Shown one piece after another: positions 7,575 through 15,923 of a stretch of DNA of 64,000 bases. A program made the translations under genes and the position numbers. The stretch is from Streptomyces brasiliensis (GTDB taxonomy: Bacteria; Actinomycetota; Actinomycetes; Streptomycetales; Streptomycetaceae). The DNA lies in contig NZ_BMQA01000024.1 in the NCBI RefSeq assembly GCF_014647875.1, forward strand, positions 1 to 64,000, in the 5' to 3' direction. The notes below the pieces were generated by a model that worked only from the letters and a program-made list of their open reading frames with translations, searched no databases and was not told the origin of the DNA. Numbering within the stretch: position 1 is the stretch's first letter; each line of letters begins with the position of its first letter.

Positions 7575-8435
7575 TCACGCCCCCGGCACCTGGGCGTCTG
7601 AGAAGCCGGCCTCGTTGCTCAAGACCTGTCCCTGTTGGAGTTCCACAGCAGCAGCCAGCGCCAGACGGGCCTCCTCGGTCAGTGCGGCAGAACGAGCCGA
7701 GCGCCTCTCCAATTTGGTCAGGGCCCGCAGCGCCGCGTCGAGATAGCGGTTCAGGCTCACCATTTGCAGCGGTGTCTGGCAGTGGGGCAGTACTGCCTCG
7801 ATCTCCTCAAGCCAGTAGTCGATGTCGTCGTCCCGCAGCAAGGCCTCGCGTTGTTCCAACAGTCGAGTGGCAACCGGCACCATGAGCTCATGCAGTCGCT
7901 GCGCTGCTTCCTGGGCTCGGCGCTCGGCGGCCTGCTCCAGAGCAAGTCGGCGCTCCGCTTTGAGAACCGCCTCGGGGGTCCGGCGCACATGGTTTGCTAG
8001 GGGAGTCTCATCGATCAGCTCGACAGCCTTCAGCCGCTTCGCCTTGTTGTAAGCAGCGTTCGGCGCACCCACTGCCATCGCGGGAGCCAGCTGGATCCAT
8101 TGGGCTCCTGCGTTTCGCGCGTCATCCACTGCGCGTGCCTGGTGGATCTCGGTCTGTTCGCGCAGGTACTCCCACAACTGCACTCGCTTGAGAGCTGCGG
8201 CACGCTGCACCTCAGTCGATTGCCTCCGTAGCGCCTGAACGTGCTTCTCCACATACAGCAGTGCACCGAACAGCTCGTCGTCGGCCGGCATGCGCTCCAC
8301 GTCCGGATCCTCTGCCTCCTCGTGTATCTGACGCAGCTCGCCGACAACAGCCGGAGCATCGAGGGGACCGATCCGCATCGATGCTCTGATCAGCGGTTTC
8401 GTGGGGCGAGCCGAGCTCCGCTTGCGTTTCGTCAT
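7575..8435 (-). CDS. Conserved hypothetical, Arg/Ala-rich coiled-coil protein
   Basis: A 286-residue charged protein with long helical stretches (about 60-110 and 175-235, rich in Ala, Arg, Glu and Leu) that suggest coiled coil. The basic N-terminus (TKRKRSSARPTKP) could touch DNA or RNA. There is no signal peptide, membrane segment or known catalytic motif. The ATG at 8435 is preferred because a 23-bp palindrome at 8460-8482 would otherwise fall across an upstream GTG start at 8468. Its place among the parS-like sites suggests a plasmid backbone gene. Function unknown. Confidence 0.55.
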   Translation of the reverse strand: MTKRKRSSARPTKPLIRASMRIGPLDAPAVVGELRQIHEEAEDPDVERMPADDELFGALLYVEKHVQALRRQSTEVQRAAALKRVQLWEYLREQTEIHQARAVDDARNAGAQWIQLAPAMAVGAPNAAYNKAKRLKAVELIDETPLANHVRRTPEAVLKAERRLALEQAAERRAQEAAQRLHELMVPVATRLLEQREALLRDDDIDYWLEEIEAVLPHCQTPLQMVSLNRYLDAALRALTKLERRSARSAALTEEARLALAAAVELQQGQVLSNEAGFSDAQVPGA

Positions 8436-8459
8436 GCTGACAATCCTGGCCCACTGGGC

Positions 8460-8482
8460 CCGTTTCACAGAATGTGAAACGG
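8460..8482. promoter_or_regulatory. Palindromic operator CCGTTTCACA-GAA-TGTGAAACGG
   Basis: A perfect 10-bp inverted repeat with a 3-base centre, 25 bases upstream of the ATG of the coiled-coil gene. Its size and position are those of a repressor site in the promoter. The regulator is unknown and may be the gene product itself. Confidence 0.55.
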
Positions 8483-8556
8483 CTCATTCGAGGATGAGGC
8501 AACCCGAGCAAAAAACAACAGCCCTGCTCCAACGCATGGCTGTGATGGGCATGGGC

Positions 8557-8573
8557 CTATTACGGCGTAATAG
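8557..8573. promoter_or_regulatory. parS-like site 4
   Basis: CTATTACGGCGTAATAG, identical to sites 1 and 2, upstream of the coiled-coil gene. Confidence 0.75.
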
Positions 8574-8585
8574 CAAGCTTCCTCA

Positions 8586-9011
8586 TCAGCCACGCTGGCC
8601 ATGCCGACGTAGCTGATGCTGTGCCACAGAGGTCCGTAGCGCTGGCAGTTGGTTCGACAGGAGGGCGTCTCCTCCAGCTCGGGCCAGACGACGAGGATTC
8701 TCGACAGCTTCATCGACGGGCGTCCCGCTCACGATCGTGGGCGAGGTGCACGTGAGGTACCGGTGGGGGAGCGGCTGAAGGTGCAGGTCGCGTTCGGGGG
8801 CCCATTGCACCCGGGCCGGAGCTCGCTTCAATTGGCGCTTCCACGTGGCGCGGTCGGCGTGGAGCCCGTGCTCGTAGTGGGACAGGCAGGTGTGTTCCAG
8901 CGCCCACTCGAAGCCTTCACGGGAGATCTCGACGGCGAGGACGGTCTCCTGCCCTTCCTTGGCGCCCACCCGCAGCGGTACATCATCCGCAGGAACGACG
9001 GCTTGATCCAT
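8586..9011 (-). CDS. Hypothetical protein, perhaps frameshifted
   Basis: The ATG at 9011 follows AAGAGAC and opens a frame whose first 90 residues look like a real soluble protein (ETVLAVEISREGFEWALEHTCLSHYEHGL). After about residue 100 the composition becomes Arg/Ala-rich and unconvincing. A second minus-strand frame over 8465-8713 then looks more protein-like (SRILVVWPELEETPSCRTNCQRYGPLWHSISY). A frameshift near 8710 would join them. It is divergent from the SUKH gene, with 54 bases between starts. No family recognised. Confidence 0.35.
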   Translation of the reverse strand: MDQAVVPADDVPLRVGAKEGQETVLAVEISREGFEWALEHTCLSHYEHGLHADRATWKRQLKRAPARVQWAPERDLHLQPLPHRYLTCTSPTIVSGTPVDEAVENPRRLARAGGDALLSNQLPALRTSVAQHQLRRHGQRG

Positions 9012-9065
9012 GTCTCTTAAGTCTGAGCACGGCCATTGTCAGTGCGGTGCGATTCACTGTCCGCC

Positions 9066-9863
9066 ATGGAGCTCACGCAAGCGACCGTCAACGACCTGCT
9101 GGCCCAGCTCGGCCCGGGGGACAGCTACATGTATCTGTCCAGCGAGCTGGACCCGCAGGCTCTGACCGACCTGCTCGCCAGCAGGTACGGCGCCCCGCGC
9201 ACCCTCGTCCTCGACGGTTTCACCGATCCGACGGTCGACGATTCCAGGGGCGCGGCTCTCCTCGTCCCCTTCGAGGACCGAGCCGTGAAGATACGGGCGT
9301 GGGCGTACGGGAATCAGTGGGTCGGCACGGGTGCGGCGCGAGACACCGAAGGGGTCGAGCGGCCAGTGCTGGTGGTCGCTCACCGGCAGGTGCCAGAACC
9401 CTTGGCGGTCGCTCCGGACGAGGACGTCGACTGGATGGAGCGGCTCATAGGGATCACCGGCTGGACGCAGCCCGCCCAGCGGCCGGACGTGTACTGGGCG
9501 GAGGTGGAGTCGCGGCTGGGCACCGCGCTCCCGAGGGACTACAAGCGCATGGTCGAAACGTTCGGCGTGGGCGCCTTCGACGGATACCTGGACCTGAACC
9601 AGGAGCCGTGGGCGGATCTCAGGGAGGACGGGCTGCTCATCTGGGCGGGCACGGAGCACGAGGACCTGTACTGCTGGAGGGCGGACAGCGACGACCCCGA
9701 CCGTTGGCCCGTCGTCGTCCGGTCCTTCGACGGCAAGGACGCCGCCTTCGACTGCCAGGCCGCGGAGTTCGTCTGCCGCATCCTCATCGACCCGCACCAC
9801 CCGTACACGATGGCCCGCTATTTCGACACCCACTGGTTCATGAGCTACCGGAAGAGCGACTGA
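9066..9863 (+). CDS. SMI1/KNR4 (SUKH) family protein
   Basis: A 265-residue cytoplasmic protein. The C-terminal half (about 135-265) has the SUKH pattern: WAEVESRLGTALPRDYKRMVETFGVGAFDGYLDL, then a Trp-rich LIWAGTEHEDLYCWRAD and a closing FVCRILIDP helix. The SUKH superfamily is best known as immunity proteins that neutralise polymorphic or contact-dependent toxins. The ATG at 9066 is used; an in-frame GTG 30 bases upstream is possible. No toxin gene is seen beside it, so it may be an orphan immunity gene. Confidence 0.75.
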   Translation: MELTQATVNDLLAQLGPGDSYMYLSSELDPQALTDLLASRYGAPRTLVLDGFTDPTVDDSRGAALLVPFEDRAVKIRAWAYGNQWVGTGAARDTEGVERPVLVVAHRQVPEPLAVAPDEDVDWMERLIGITGWTQPAQRPDVYWAEVESRLGTALPRDYKRMVETFGVGAFDGYLDLNQEPWADLREDGLLIWAGTEHEDLYCWRADSDDPDRWPVVVRSFDGKDAAFDCQAAEFVCRILIDPHHPYTMARYFDTHWFMSYRKSD

Positions 9864-10597
9864 CCGAACCCGCGCGCGCCGATGGCATCCGCAGCCAGGT
9901 GGGCCAGTGCCTTCGGGGAACAGGGCAGAAACACTCGTCTGACACAGCGGACTCGGAGTGAGAACGGGCCCTTGTTCTGCCTTCGGAACTCGGCCACGAA
10001 CATCTGACGCGACACAACCGATACACCAGTGCCGCCCCTGGCTTCAGGCAAGCGAGACCCGACGCCACCTCTGTAAGCCACGCCCGCCGGGTGCCACTTC
10101 GGGACAGCAAACCAGACCGCTATTACGCCGTAATAGCCTCCGACTGATCAAACAGCACTCCGTCCACTAGGGGCCAGGAGCTACCAGTACTTCGTTTGTC
10201 TCTCGCGCTATGAGTAGTCGGCGTCACCACGGCGTGAGGCTGGGGGAGTGGCGTTCGTTGCCTGTGTGCAAGGGGTTGACGCTGAAGGGCCAAACGCAAG
10301 CCGACTCAGACCGATGGCCGACGGCTGTCAGCGCGGTGCGACCCTGAAGCTCAAGACCATCAGGAACGTCTCCGTCGACGGAGCGACGCAGGAACTCGGC
10401 GCCTCGGATGGCCTTGTGGCGGTGCCACCCCTTGCGCGAATAACTGCGCGACCTCGAACCACAGCCACCTTCTGCTCCGGGCTCCACTGCTGTTCACCTG
10501 TGGCCGGTAGCTGCCCGCCGAGCAGGGTCGGTACTCACACCTGCGCGCGTGCTCCACAGCCCGGGGAGCCGCCTGACTCAGAAGACTAGGGTGTGCG
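9864..10597. other. Intergenic stretch carrying parS-like site 5
   Basis: About 730 bases between the SUKH gene and a decayed DUF1963 gene. No protein-like frame was seen. The only clear element is the parS-like palindrome at 10120. Confidence 0.45.
10120..10136. promoter_or_regulatory. parS-like site 5
   Basis: CTATTACGCCGTAATAG, the same 8-base arms as the other copies with C at the centre. It is the last of the five sites. Confidence 0.75.
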
Positions 10598-11397
10598 GTG
10601 ATCGACGACTGGAACATGGACAGAGTCAAACGCTTCCGCGCCGAGGCAGCGTCCCGGGGGCTGCCGACGGAAGAGGTTGAGGAGTGGATACGGCTCGCCG
10701 TGCCGGGCACGTTCTTCACGCAGGGCGGTGACGGGCCGCTCGCGGTCCGGATGGGGGGGGCGCCCCGATGCTGCCGGAAGGCGGGCCGGACCCGCGCCGG
10801 AGCCTCGTCGTCTCCGTCGACTGTGCGCTGCTGCCGACGGGCGCGGCCGGACTTCCCCTGCCGGGCGACGGCCACCTGCTGTTCTTCGCCGACCCCGACC
10901 TGGACTTTCGTGGCCAGAGGAACGACGCCGTGTGCTACGTCCCCGCCGGGGCACCGACGGCGGTCCGGCACGTCGCCACCACGTACGAGCCGTTCCCATC
11001 ACAGGACATGCGCACGATGTGACATCACTTGTCCCCGCCGATGCCGGAGAGTTTCGCCATGACGTGGGACGACGACCCCGACGACGAGGAGTACCAACTG
11101 GCCGATGACTTGCAGGACGCCTGGACGCAGGTGGGGGGCTCGTGGCCGATCTAGACCTTCGCACTCGCCGGTCACCCGCTCATCATGAACGACGATCCCC
11201 TTCTCCTTGCCCGGGACAGTGAGCCGAAGGCAGCAAACACAAAGGACACCGACGACTGGGTTCTGCTGGCCACTTGGCTCTGCGGCCAGGAGGTCAGGTG
11301 GCTGGACTCGGGTGTCGTCAGCTGGATGATCCGCCGTCAGGGCCTGACGGGCCTCCGCTTCGACCGCGTGTACGGTCACGTCGAGATGGGGGGACGG
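10598..11397 (+). pseudogene. DUF1963 (YwqG-like) gene, broken
   Basis: Three frames together read as one DUF1963 protein. From the GTG at 10598 the frame gives DRVKRFRAEAASRGLPTEEVEEW and GGDGPLAVRMGG, then hits a run of eight G at 10753-10760. The next frame continues with LVVSVDCALLPTGAAGLPLPGDGHLLFFADPD and stops at 11022. A third segment (DEEYQLADDLQDAWTQVGGSW) runs into TAG at 11152 and resumes with DDWVLLATWLCGQ and GLRFDRVYGHVEM. A frameshift plus a nonsense codon make this a pseudogene. The family has no firm function. Confidence 0.6.
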
Positions 11398-11953
11398 CGA
11401 CTCCCGGCTCCCTTCGCACGGGACGGAGCCGTAGAGGCGGTGCCTCGATGTCGGGGAAAAAACCGCCCCGTGCAGCACCGATGACCTGCCCATAGTGGGC
11501 CGCACGGGCCTCGGCAGTGGCGACGTCCAGGTGCCGCTGGCTATCACGTCCATCCTCCCGGATGGCAGTACGCAGTTCCTGCAAAAAGACTGCAGGAACA
11601 GGCTTCAGCCCAAGCACATACCTGAGCCCCATTACGAGCCTGTAGGCGAGAGCCGGGGGAGTGCCTCCAAGAGCTTCAGGAGCCCGCCAGCAGCACCGAC
11701 GACGGCTGTGGGCTCTGGCCGGACAGAGCGATACGTGCACCTCACGGCAAAGGAACGTATCTTCTCCAACCCGACATCAGCCACCTTCCCGACAAAGAGG
11801 CATCCGACGCAAAAAAAACGGCGCCGGAATGGCGGGTCCTGCGCGCGGGGCGAGTGAACGCGAAGCAGGGACTGAACAGATTCCGTTGGGGCCCGCCACC
11901 ACGGTCGCCCCGGCAGCCGTTTTCGAAGAGCCGGTCTTACGGGGGAGGGGCTG
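11398..11953. other. Intergenic stretch, no gene seen
   Basis: About 550 bases between the DUF1963 remnant and the iteron region. No protein-like frame or known element was found. Confidence 0.45.
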
Positions 11954-12483
11954 AGGGACCTTGCCCGGGACTGGGAGGGACTCTGGTTCTTTCGGTCCCT
12001 GACCTTCCGTCCCTGACGTTTGCGCAGGTCAGAGCCGTTCCCTCCCCTCCGCCAGGGACTGTAGGGACTGAAGAACGCAATTATGACGTAGATAAGTGAT
12101 GTGTTCGTACGCGCGCGCATACGAACACCACATCAAAAACAGCTCATAATGGCGAAGTTGAGTCCCTACAGTCCCTCTCTCGAGCGGTTATGAGGCCCTG
12201 ACCTGCACTGATGCTCAGTGACTGACCAGGAACCGGCGATGTGCACAGCCCCTGCCGTTCGGTCCCTGGACCCTTCCGTCCCTTCCCTGGTGCAGCCGCC
12301 CCCTCGAAACGCGACATGCCTTCTGCGCGTCGGTCCCTTCAGCCCCTAGGGTTGGAAGAAACCTCCGAGTCAAGGGACCCAAGGGACCAGGAACCTGATA
12401 GAAACGGCTCGCGGGTTGGACAGACCCTTTTTCGGCGAAGGTGGGCCTTACACTCTTTTCGCATCAGAGTCCCTTCGGTCCCT
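11954..12483. repeat. Iteron array AGGGAC/GTCCCT, candidate replication origin
   Basis: Fifteen copies of one hexamer lie in 530 bases. AGGGAC starts at 11954, 11976, 12054, 12063, 12373 and 12382; GTCCCT starts at 11995, 12009, 12162, 12171, 12262, 12278, 12333, 12469 and 12478. Four pairs are spaced exactly 9 bases apart. Several copies extend to TTCGGTCCCT or TTCCGTCCCT. The array ends 31 bases before the primase-polymerase start. Repeated short sites next to a replication gene, with an AT-richer palindromic core, is the classical layout of an iteron origin. The array may also regulate the downstream operon. Confidence 0.75.
12054..12176. repeat. Nested inverted repeats at the centre of the iteron array
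   Basis: Three inverted repeats share one centre at about 12115. The outer arms are AGGGACTGTAGGGACT (12054-12069) with its complement at 12161-12176. The middle arms are ATTATGA (12080-12086) and TCATAAT (12144-12150). The inner arms are GTGTTCGTA (12101-12109) and TACGAACAC (12120-12128) around a GC-alternating loop. The inner part is AT-richer than its surroundings and could be where strands open. Confidence 0.8.
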
Positions 12484-12514
12484 GACGAAGCGGGCTCCCT
12501 GTCAGGGGTGTGAA

Positions 12515-13651
12515 GTGATCGGGCAGACGACAGAAGTGACGAGGACGATTCCTGTGCCGCGCGAAGGTGAGAACCGAGACAGTGCAGCCAGAAACGCGCC
12601 CACGTCACCGCGAGCCGTCGCGCGGTGGTGTGCTGCGCAGGGTTGGCCTGTCCATCCTCTGTCCCCGGGTCGGAAGACCCCTGTCGGGAACTGTTCCTCC
12701 TGCTCAGGAGCCAGACACGAGCCGACGTCGTGCCCCTGCCTGCCTGCAGGACGCCCTTGCCATGGTTTCCACGCTGCGACGACCGATCCGGGCCTTGTCG
12801 ATCGATGGTGGGCCGACACCCCGTCCGCTGGAGTGGGTGTCGCCTGCGGCCCTGCCGGCCTCGTCGTGATCGACATCGACGCTCACCAGGTGTCTGTCGC
12901 AGACCGGGCACATTTGTTGCCTGGCATTCCCATCCCCGAGCAGGTCGAGCTCGATGGTCTGGCCTCTGGCTTCGACACGTTGGCGCTGCTGGCGGCTTAC
13001 CGGGGCGCGAAGGATCCGGCGCAGGACGAGAGCACGCTGCGTGTACGTACGCCTTCCGGCGGCCTGCATGTCTGGTACCGCAATCCCGAAACGTCCACCC
13101 GCTACCGCTGCTCGACCGGTTCCGGTCGAAACACGGCGCTCGCCTGGCAGGTCGACGTGCGTGCCAACGGCGGCTACATCGTGGCTCCGGGCACACGTAC
13201 GCCACAGGGTGTCTACCGTGCGGTGGGGGCGGCGCGGCATCCGGCCATACTTCCGGAATGGCTTCGGGGTGAACTCCGCCGTACGGGACATGTCATCGAG
13301 AGCCAGACTCCGGCCGCGGTTGCCGTACCCCTCGCAGTAGCCGCTTCCCCAGCGCGCGCCCCGAGGCGCGCGGCTCCCGCCCATCAGGTCATCGACCCGC
13401 TGATCGCCTTGGTCGCGGAGTGTGCCGTCGCCCCGGAGGGGACCGGTTTCACGGAGAAGCTCAACAGGGCTGCCTACACGGCCGGCGGTCTGATCGGAGC
13501 GGGGCATCTCGACCACACCGCCATTCGCGACCGACTTGTCCGTGTCGCTCACTATGCCCGCCCTTGGCAGCAGTCTCGGAACGAAAAGATCGTTGACGAC
13601 GCCCTTGCCGTGGGGTCCGTCCGTCCTCTTCACCTCAAAGGACGCCCATGA
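12515..13651 (+). CDS. Primase-polymerase (Prim-Pol domain)
   Basis: Bifunctional primase/DNA polymerase of the archaeo-eukaryotic primase type used by plasmids and phages. The 378-residue protein has a Cys-rich stretch (CSSCSGARHEPTSCPC, about 58-73), then the catalytic acidic motif VVIDIDAH near residue 116 and GGLHVWYR with the usual motif His. The C-terminal third (about 290-370) is helical. The GTG at 12515 is chosen because AGGGG lies at the right distance; longer frames reach into the iterons. It overlaps the helicase gene by four bases. It probably primes replication from the adjacent origin-like array. Confidence 0.88.
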   Translation: MIGQTTEVTRTIPVPREGENRDSAARNAPTSPRAVARWCAAQGWPVHPLSPGRKTPVGNCSSCSGARHEPTSCPCLPAGRPCHGFHAATTDPGLVDRWWADTPSAGVGVACGPAGLVVIDIDAHQVSVADRAHLLPGIPIPEQVELDGLASGFDTLALLAAYRGAKDPAQDESTLRVRTPSGGLHVWYRNPETSTRYRCSTGSGRNTALAWQVDVRANGGYIVAPGTRTPQGVYRAVGAARHPAILPEWLRGELRRTGHVIESQTPAAVAVPLAVAASPARAPRRAAPAHQVIDPLIALVAECAVAPEGTGFTEKLNRAAYTAGGLIGAGHLDHTAIRDRLVRVAHYARPWQQSRNEKIVDDALAVGSVRPLHLKGRP

Positions 13652-15198
13652 GCAGCAGCGCCGAAGGCTCACCACGTTTCGACCCGCAGGCTGCTGCTCA
13701 GCAGATGCTCGACCTCGAGTCGGCGGAACTGGTCCCCGGTCCCGTCAGGCTGCCCGCACAGGGCTTCATCGGTGCTTCTGCCTCACCTGTCGCCCCGGGA
13801 GCCGGTGCCTCGGCCCTGCTGCCTCCCTCCCTGTCCGACCGGGGGAACGCCCGTCTCTTCGTGGAGCTGCATCACGACCAGTTCCGCCATGTGGAGGGCT
13901 TGGGCTGGTTCGCGTGGGACGGCTATCGGTGGAAGCGTGGGGGAGGGGAGAAGGCCGCTCTGTGGGCCGCGGGGGAGATGGCCGAGGACATGTCGGCCAC
14001 CGATCCGCGTGGTGTCTTCAGCGACCGTGAGCTCGGGCACCACAAGCGGCGCACGTTGTCCACCGCCGGTCTGAAGGCCCTCCTGACGCAGGCGAAGGCG
14101 TCCCCGGACATCTCAGTGGATCCCGACAGGCTCGACGGGGATCCCTACGCCCTGTGCACCCCCGTCGGAGTGGTCGACCTGCACAGCGGGCATCTGCGCA
14201 AAGCCGACCCCACCCGTGACTTCCACTCCCGTGCCACCAGCGTCGCCCCGCAGGAGATGGAGACGCCCCGCTGGCACCGCTTCCTCGCCGACACCTTCGG
14301 TGACGATGACGAGGGCCGGGAGATGATCGACTTCCTGCACCTGCTGCTGGGGTACTCCATCACGGGCGACGTGGGAGCCCAGGTGTTGCCCTTCCTGCAC
14401 GGTGAGGGCAAGAACGGCAAGTCCGTGCTGCTCGACATCATGATCCAGATCCTCGGTGACTATGCGGACGCGGCCCCGCCGGGCTTCCTGATGGACCGGG
14501 GGGCCTTCTCGGAGCACTCCACGGAGCTGACCGAACTGCACGGGCGTCGTCTGGTGGTGTGCAGCGAACTGAAGCCGAACGACAAGTTCGACGAGGCACG
14601 CGTCCGACTTCTGACGGGTGGTGACAAGATCAAGGCCCGCCGCATGCGGCAGGACTACTTCTCGTTCACCCCCACCCACCACTTGTGGCTGTTGGGCAAC
14701 CACCGTCCGGAGGTCTCCACCGGCGGCTTCGCCTTCTGGCGACGCATCCGCCTGCTGCCCTTCACCCGGACGGTCCCGGCCCACCGAAGGATCGACAACC
14801 TCGCCTTCGAACTCGTTCGCGACGAGGGCCCGGGGATCCTCCAGTGGCTGATCGAGGGGGCGCAGCGCTATCTGCGCACCAGAGACCCGCTGGAGGGCCC
14901 TGACAGGGTCCGTATGGCCACGACGGCCTACGCGACCACCGAGGATCACATCGGCCGCTTCCTGGCCGAATGCTGCACGCGGGACGGAGACTCGGGGAAG
15001 GACCTGAGGGTGGAACAGGGATTGCTCTACTCGGAGTACAGCTCCTGGTGCAACGTCGGTGAAGGGATCCGGCCCGCGACTCCCCGAGCCTTTGCGAACC
15101 GCGTCCGACAGGAGGTGGGCGTGGCCTCGCCGACCGACATGATCAAGTCGAATGGCCGAAAATACTACCCAGGTATCGCACTACTGGAGCACGCATGA
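13648..15198 (+). CDS. D5/P4-type primase-helicase (SF3)
   Basis: ATP-driven replicative helicase of the phage/plasmid P4 family. The 516-residue protein has a D5_N domain (about 60-220), a superfamily 3 helicase core with Walker A GEGKNGKS at about 251-258 and a Walker B region RRLVVCSELKP, and a C-terminal domain (about 420-510) with a winged-helix character. It starts in an ATGA overlap with the primase-polymerase, so the two are made together and probably act as one primosome-like unit at the nearby iterons. Confidence 0.88.
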   Translation: MSSSAEGSPRFDPQAAAQQMLDLESAELVPGPVRLPAQGFIGASASPVAPGAGASALLPPSLSDRGNARLFVELHHDQFRHVEGLGWFAWDGYRWKRGGGEKAALWAAGEMAEDMSATDPRGVFSDRELGHHKRRTLSTAGLKALLTQAKASPDISVDPDRLDGDPYALCTPVGVVDLHSGHLRKADPTRDFHSRATSVAPQEMETPRWHRFLADTFGDDDEGREMIDFLHLLLGYSITGDVGAQVLPFLHGEGKNGKSVLLDIMIQILGDYADAAPPGFLMDRGAFSEHSTELTELHGRRLVVCSELKPNDKFDEARVRLLTGGDKIKARRMRQDYFSFTPTHHLWLLGNHRPEVSTGGFAFWRRIRLLPFTRTVPAHRRIDNLAFELVRDEGPGILQWLIEGAQRYLRTRDPLEGPDRVRMATTAYATTEDHIGRFLAECCTRDGDSGKDLRVEQGLLYSEYSSWCNVGEGIRPATPRAFANRVRQEVGVASPTDMIKSNGRKYYPGIALLEHA

Positions 15199-15400
15199 CG
15201 GCTGACATAGGTCAGCTATCCACACTATGGGCCCTACACCGGTGTCGTCGTGCGCTCTACGATGGTGGTCCGGTCCCGCATGCGGCGGCCCCAGCAGAGC
15301 GGCCCGCCACTTGGCGGCGAGCGGGCCGGAGAGAGACGGACAGATGCCCGGACATGCCCCCATGGCCGGGGAGCACGCCGACGAAGGAGGGGCTGCAGCC

Positions 15401-15781
15401 ATGAGTTCGCTGTTGACCGAGAGCGACCTCATCCACGAGGACGAGGTGGTGTGGCTGGAGAACCTCGAAAAGCTGGACTACGTCCGTCAGGCACTGGACA
15501 AGACCAGGCGGCGCAACACCAAGCCACCGTACGCGCGCGACGGGCGCATGGTGGGCTACGCACTGCTGGACGAGGACGCTTCTCCGGATCCTGACAGCGG
15601 CCTGTACAAGCGCCGGGTGTTCTTCCTGCTTCCCCATGACCGTGACAGCTTTCCCGACGGCCTCTACCGCGAGGGGGCTCCGGGTGAGGCCGTCGACCCG
15701 CGCACGATCGCCCCGAAGAAGCCGGGAGCGAAGACGCCCAGGTCACAGAGCGGGACGGTGGCCGTAGCGTCGGCGCCCTGA
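15401..15781 (+). CDS. Small conserved protein of the replication operon (DUF6009-like)
   Basis: A 126-residue protein with an excellent ribosome site (GAAGGAGGGG) before the ATG at 15401. The sequence (IHEDEVVWLENLEKLDYVRQALDKTRRR, RMVGYALL, RRVFFLLPHDRD, GLYREGAPGEAVDPRTI) matches a small actinobacterial family that I recall as DUF6009, often next to Prim-Pol/D5 genes. The C-terminus is basic. A role as an accessory replication or DNA-binding factor is inferred from position only. Confidence 0.65.
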   Translation: MSSLLTESDLIHEDEVVWLENLEKLDYVRQALDKTRRRNTKPPYARDGRMVGYALLDEDASPDPDSGLYKRRVFFLLPHDRDSFPDGLYREGAPGEAVDPRTIAPKKPGAKTPRSQSGTVAVASAP

Positions 15782-15923
15782 TTCCCTGGCACGGCACAGC
15801 ACGGGATCCTTCATACAGGGCGTGCAGACAACTCTCCATCACCACTACGAGCCCAGTACCGCACGAGGTTCACACGGGTCGACCCGAGGAGGGGGCCGAC
15901 CCGCGTGAGGTGCCTCCGGTGGC

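Noticed and set aside
15195-15404. A 69-codon frame overlapping the helicase stop as ATGA
   Set aside because: The overlap looks attractive, but the product has no protein-like composition and there is no conserved pattern; the real next gene starts at 15401.
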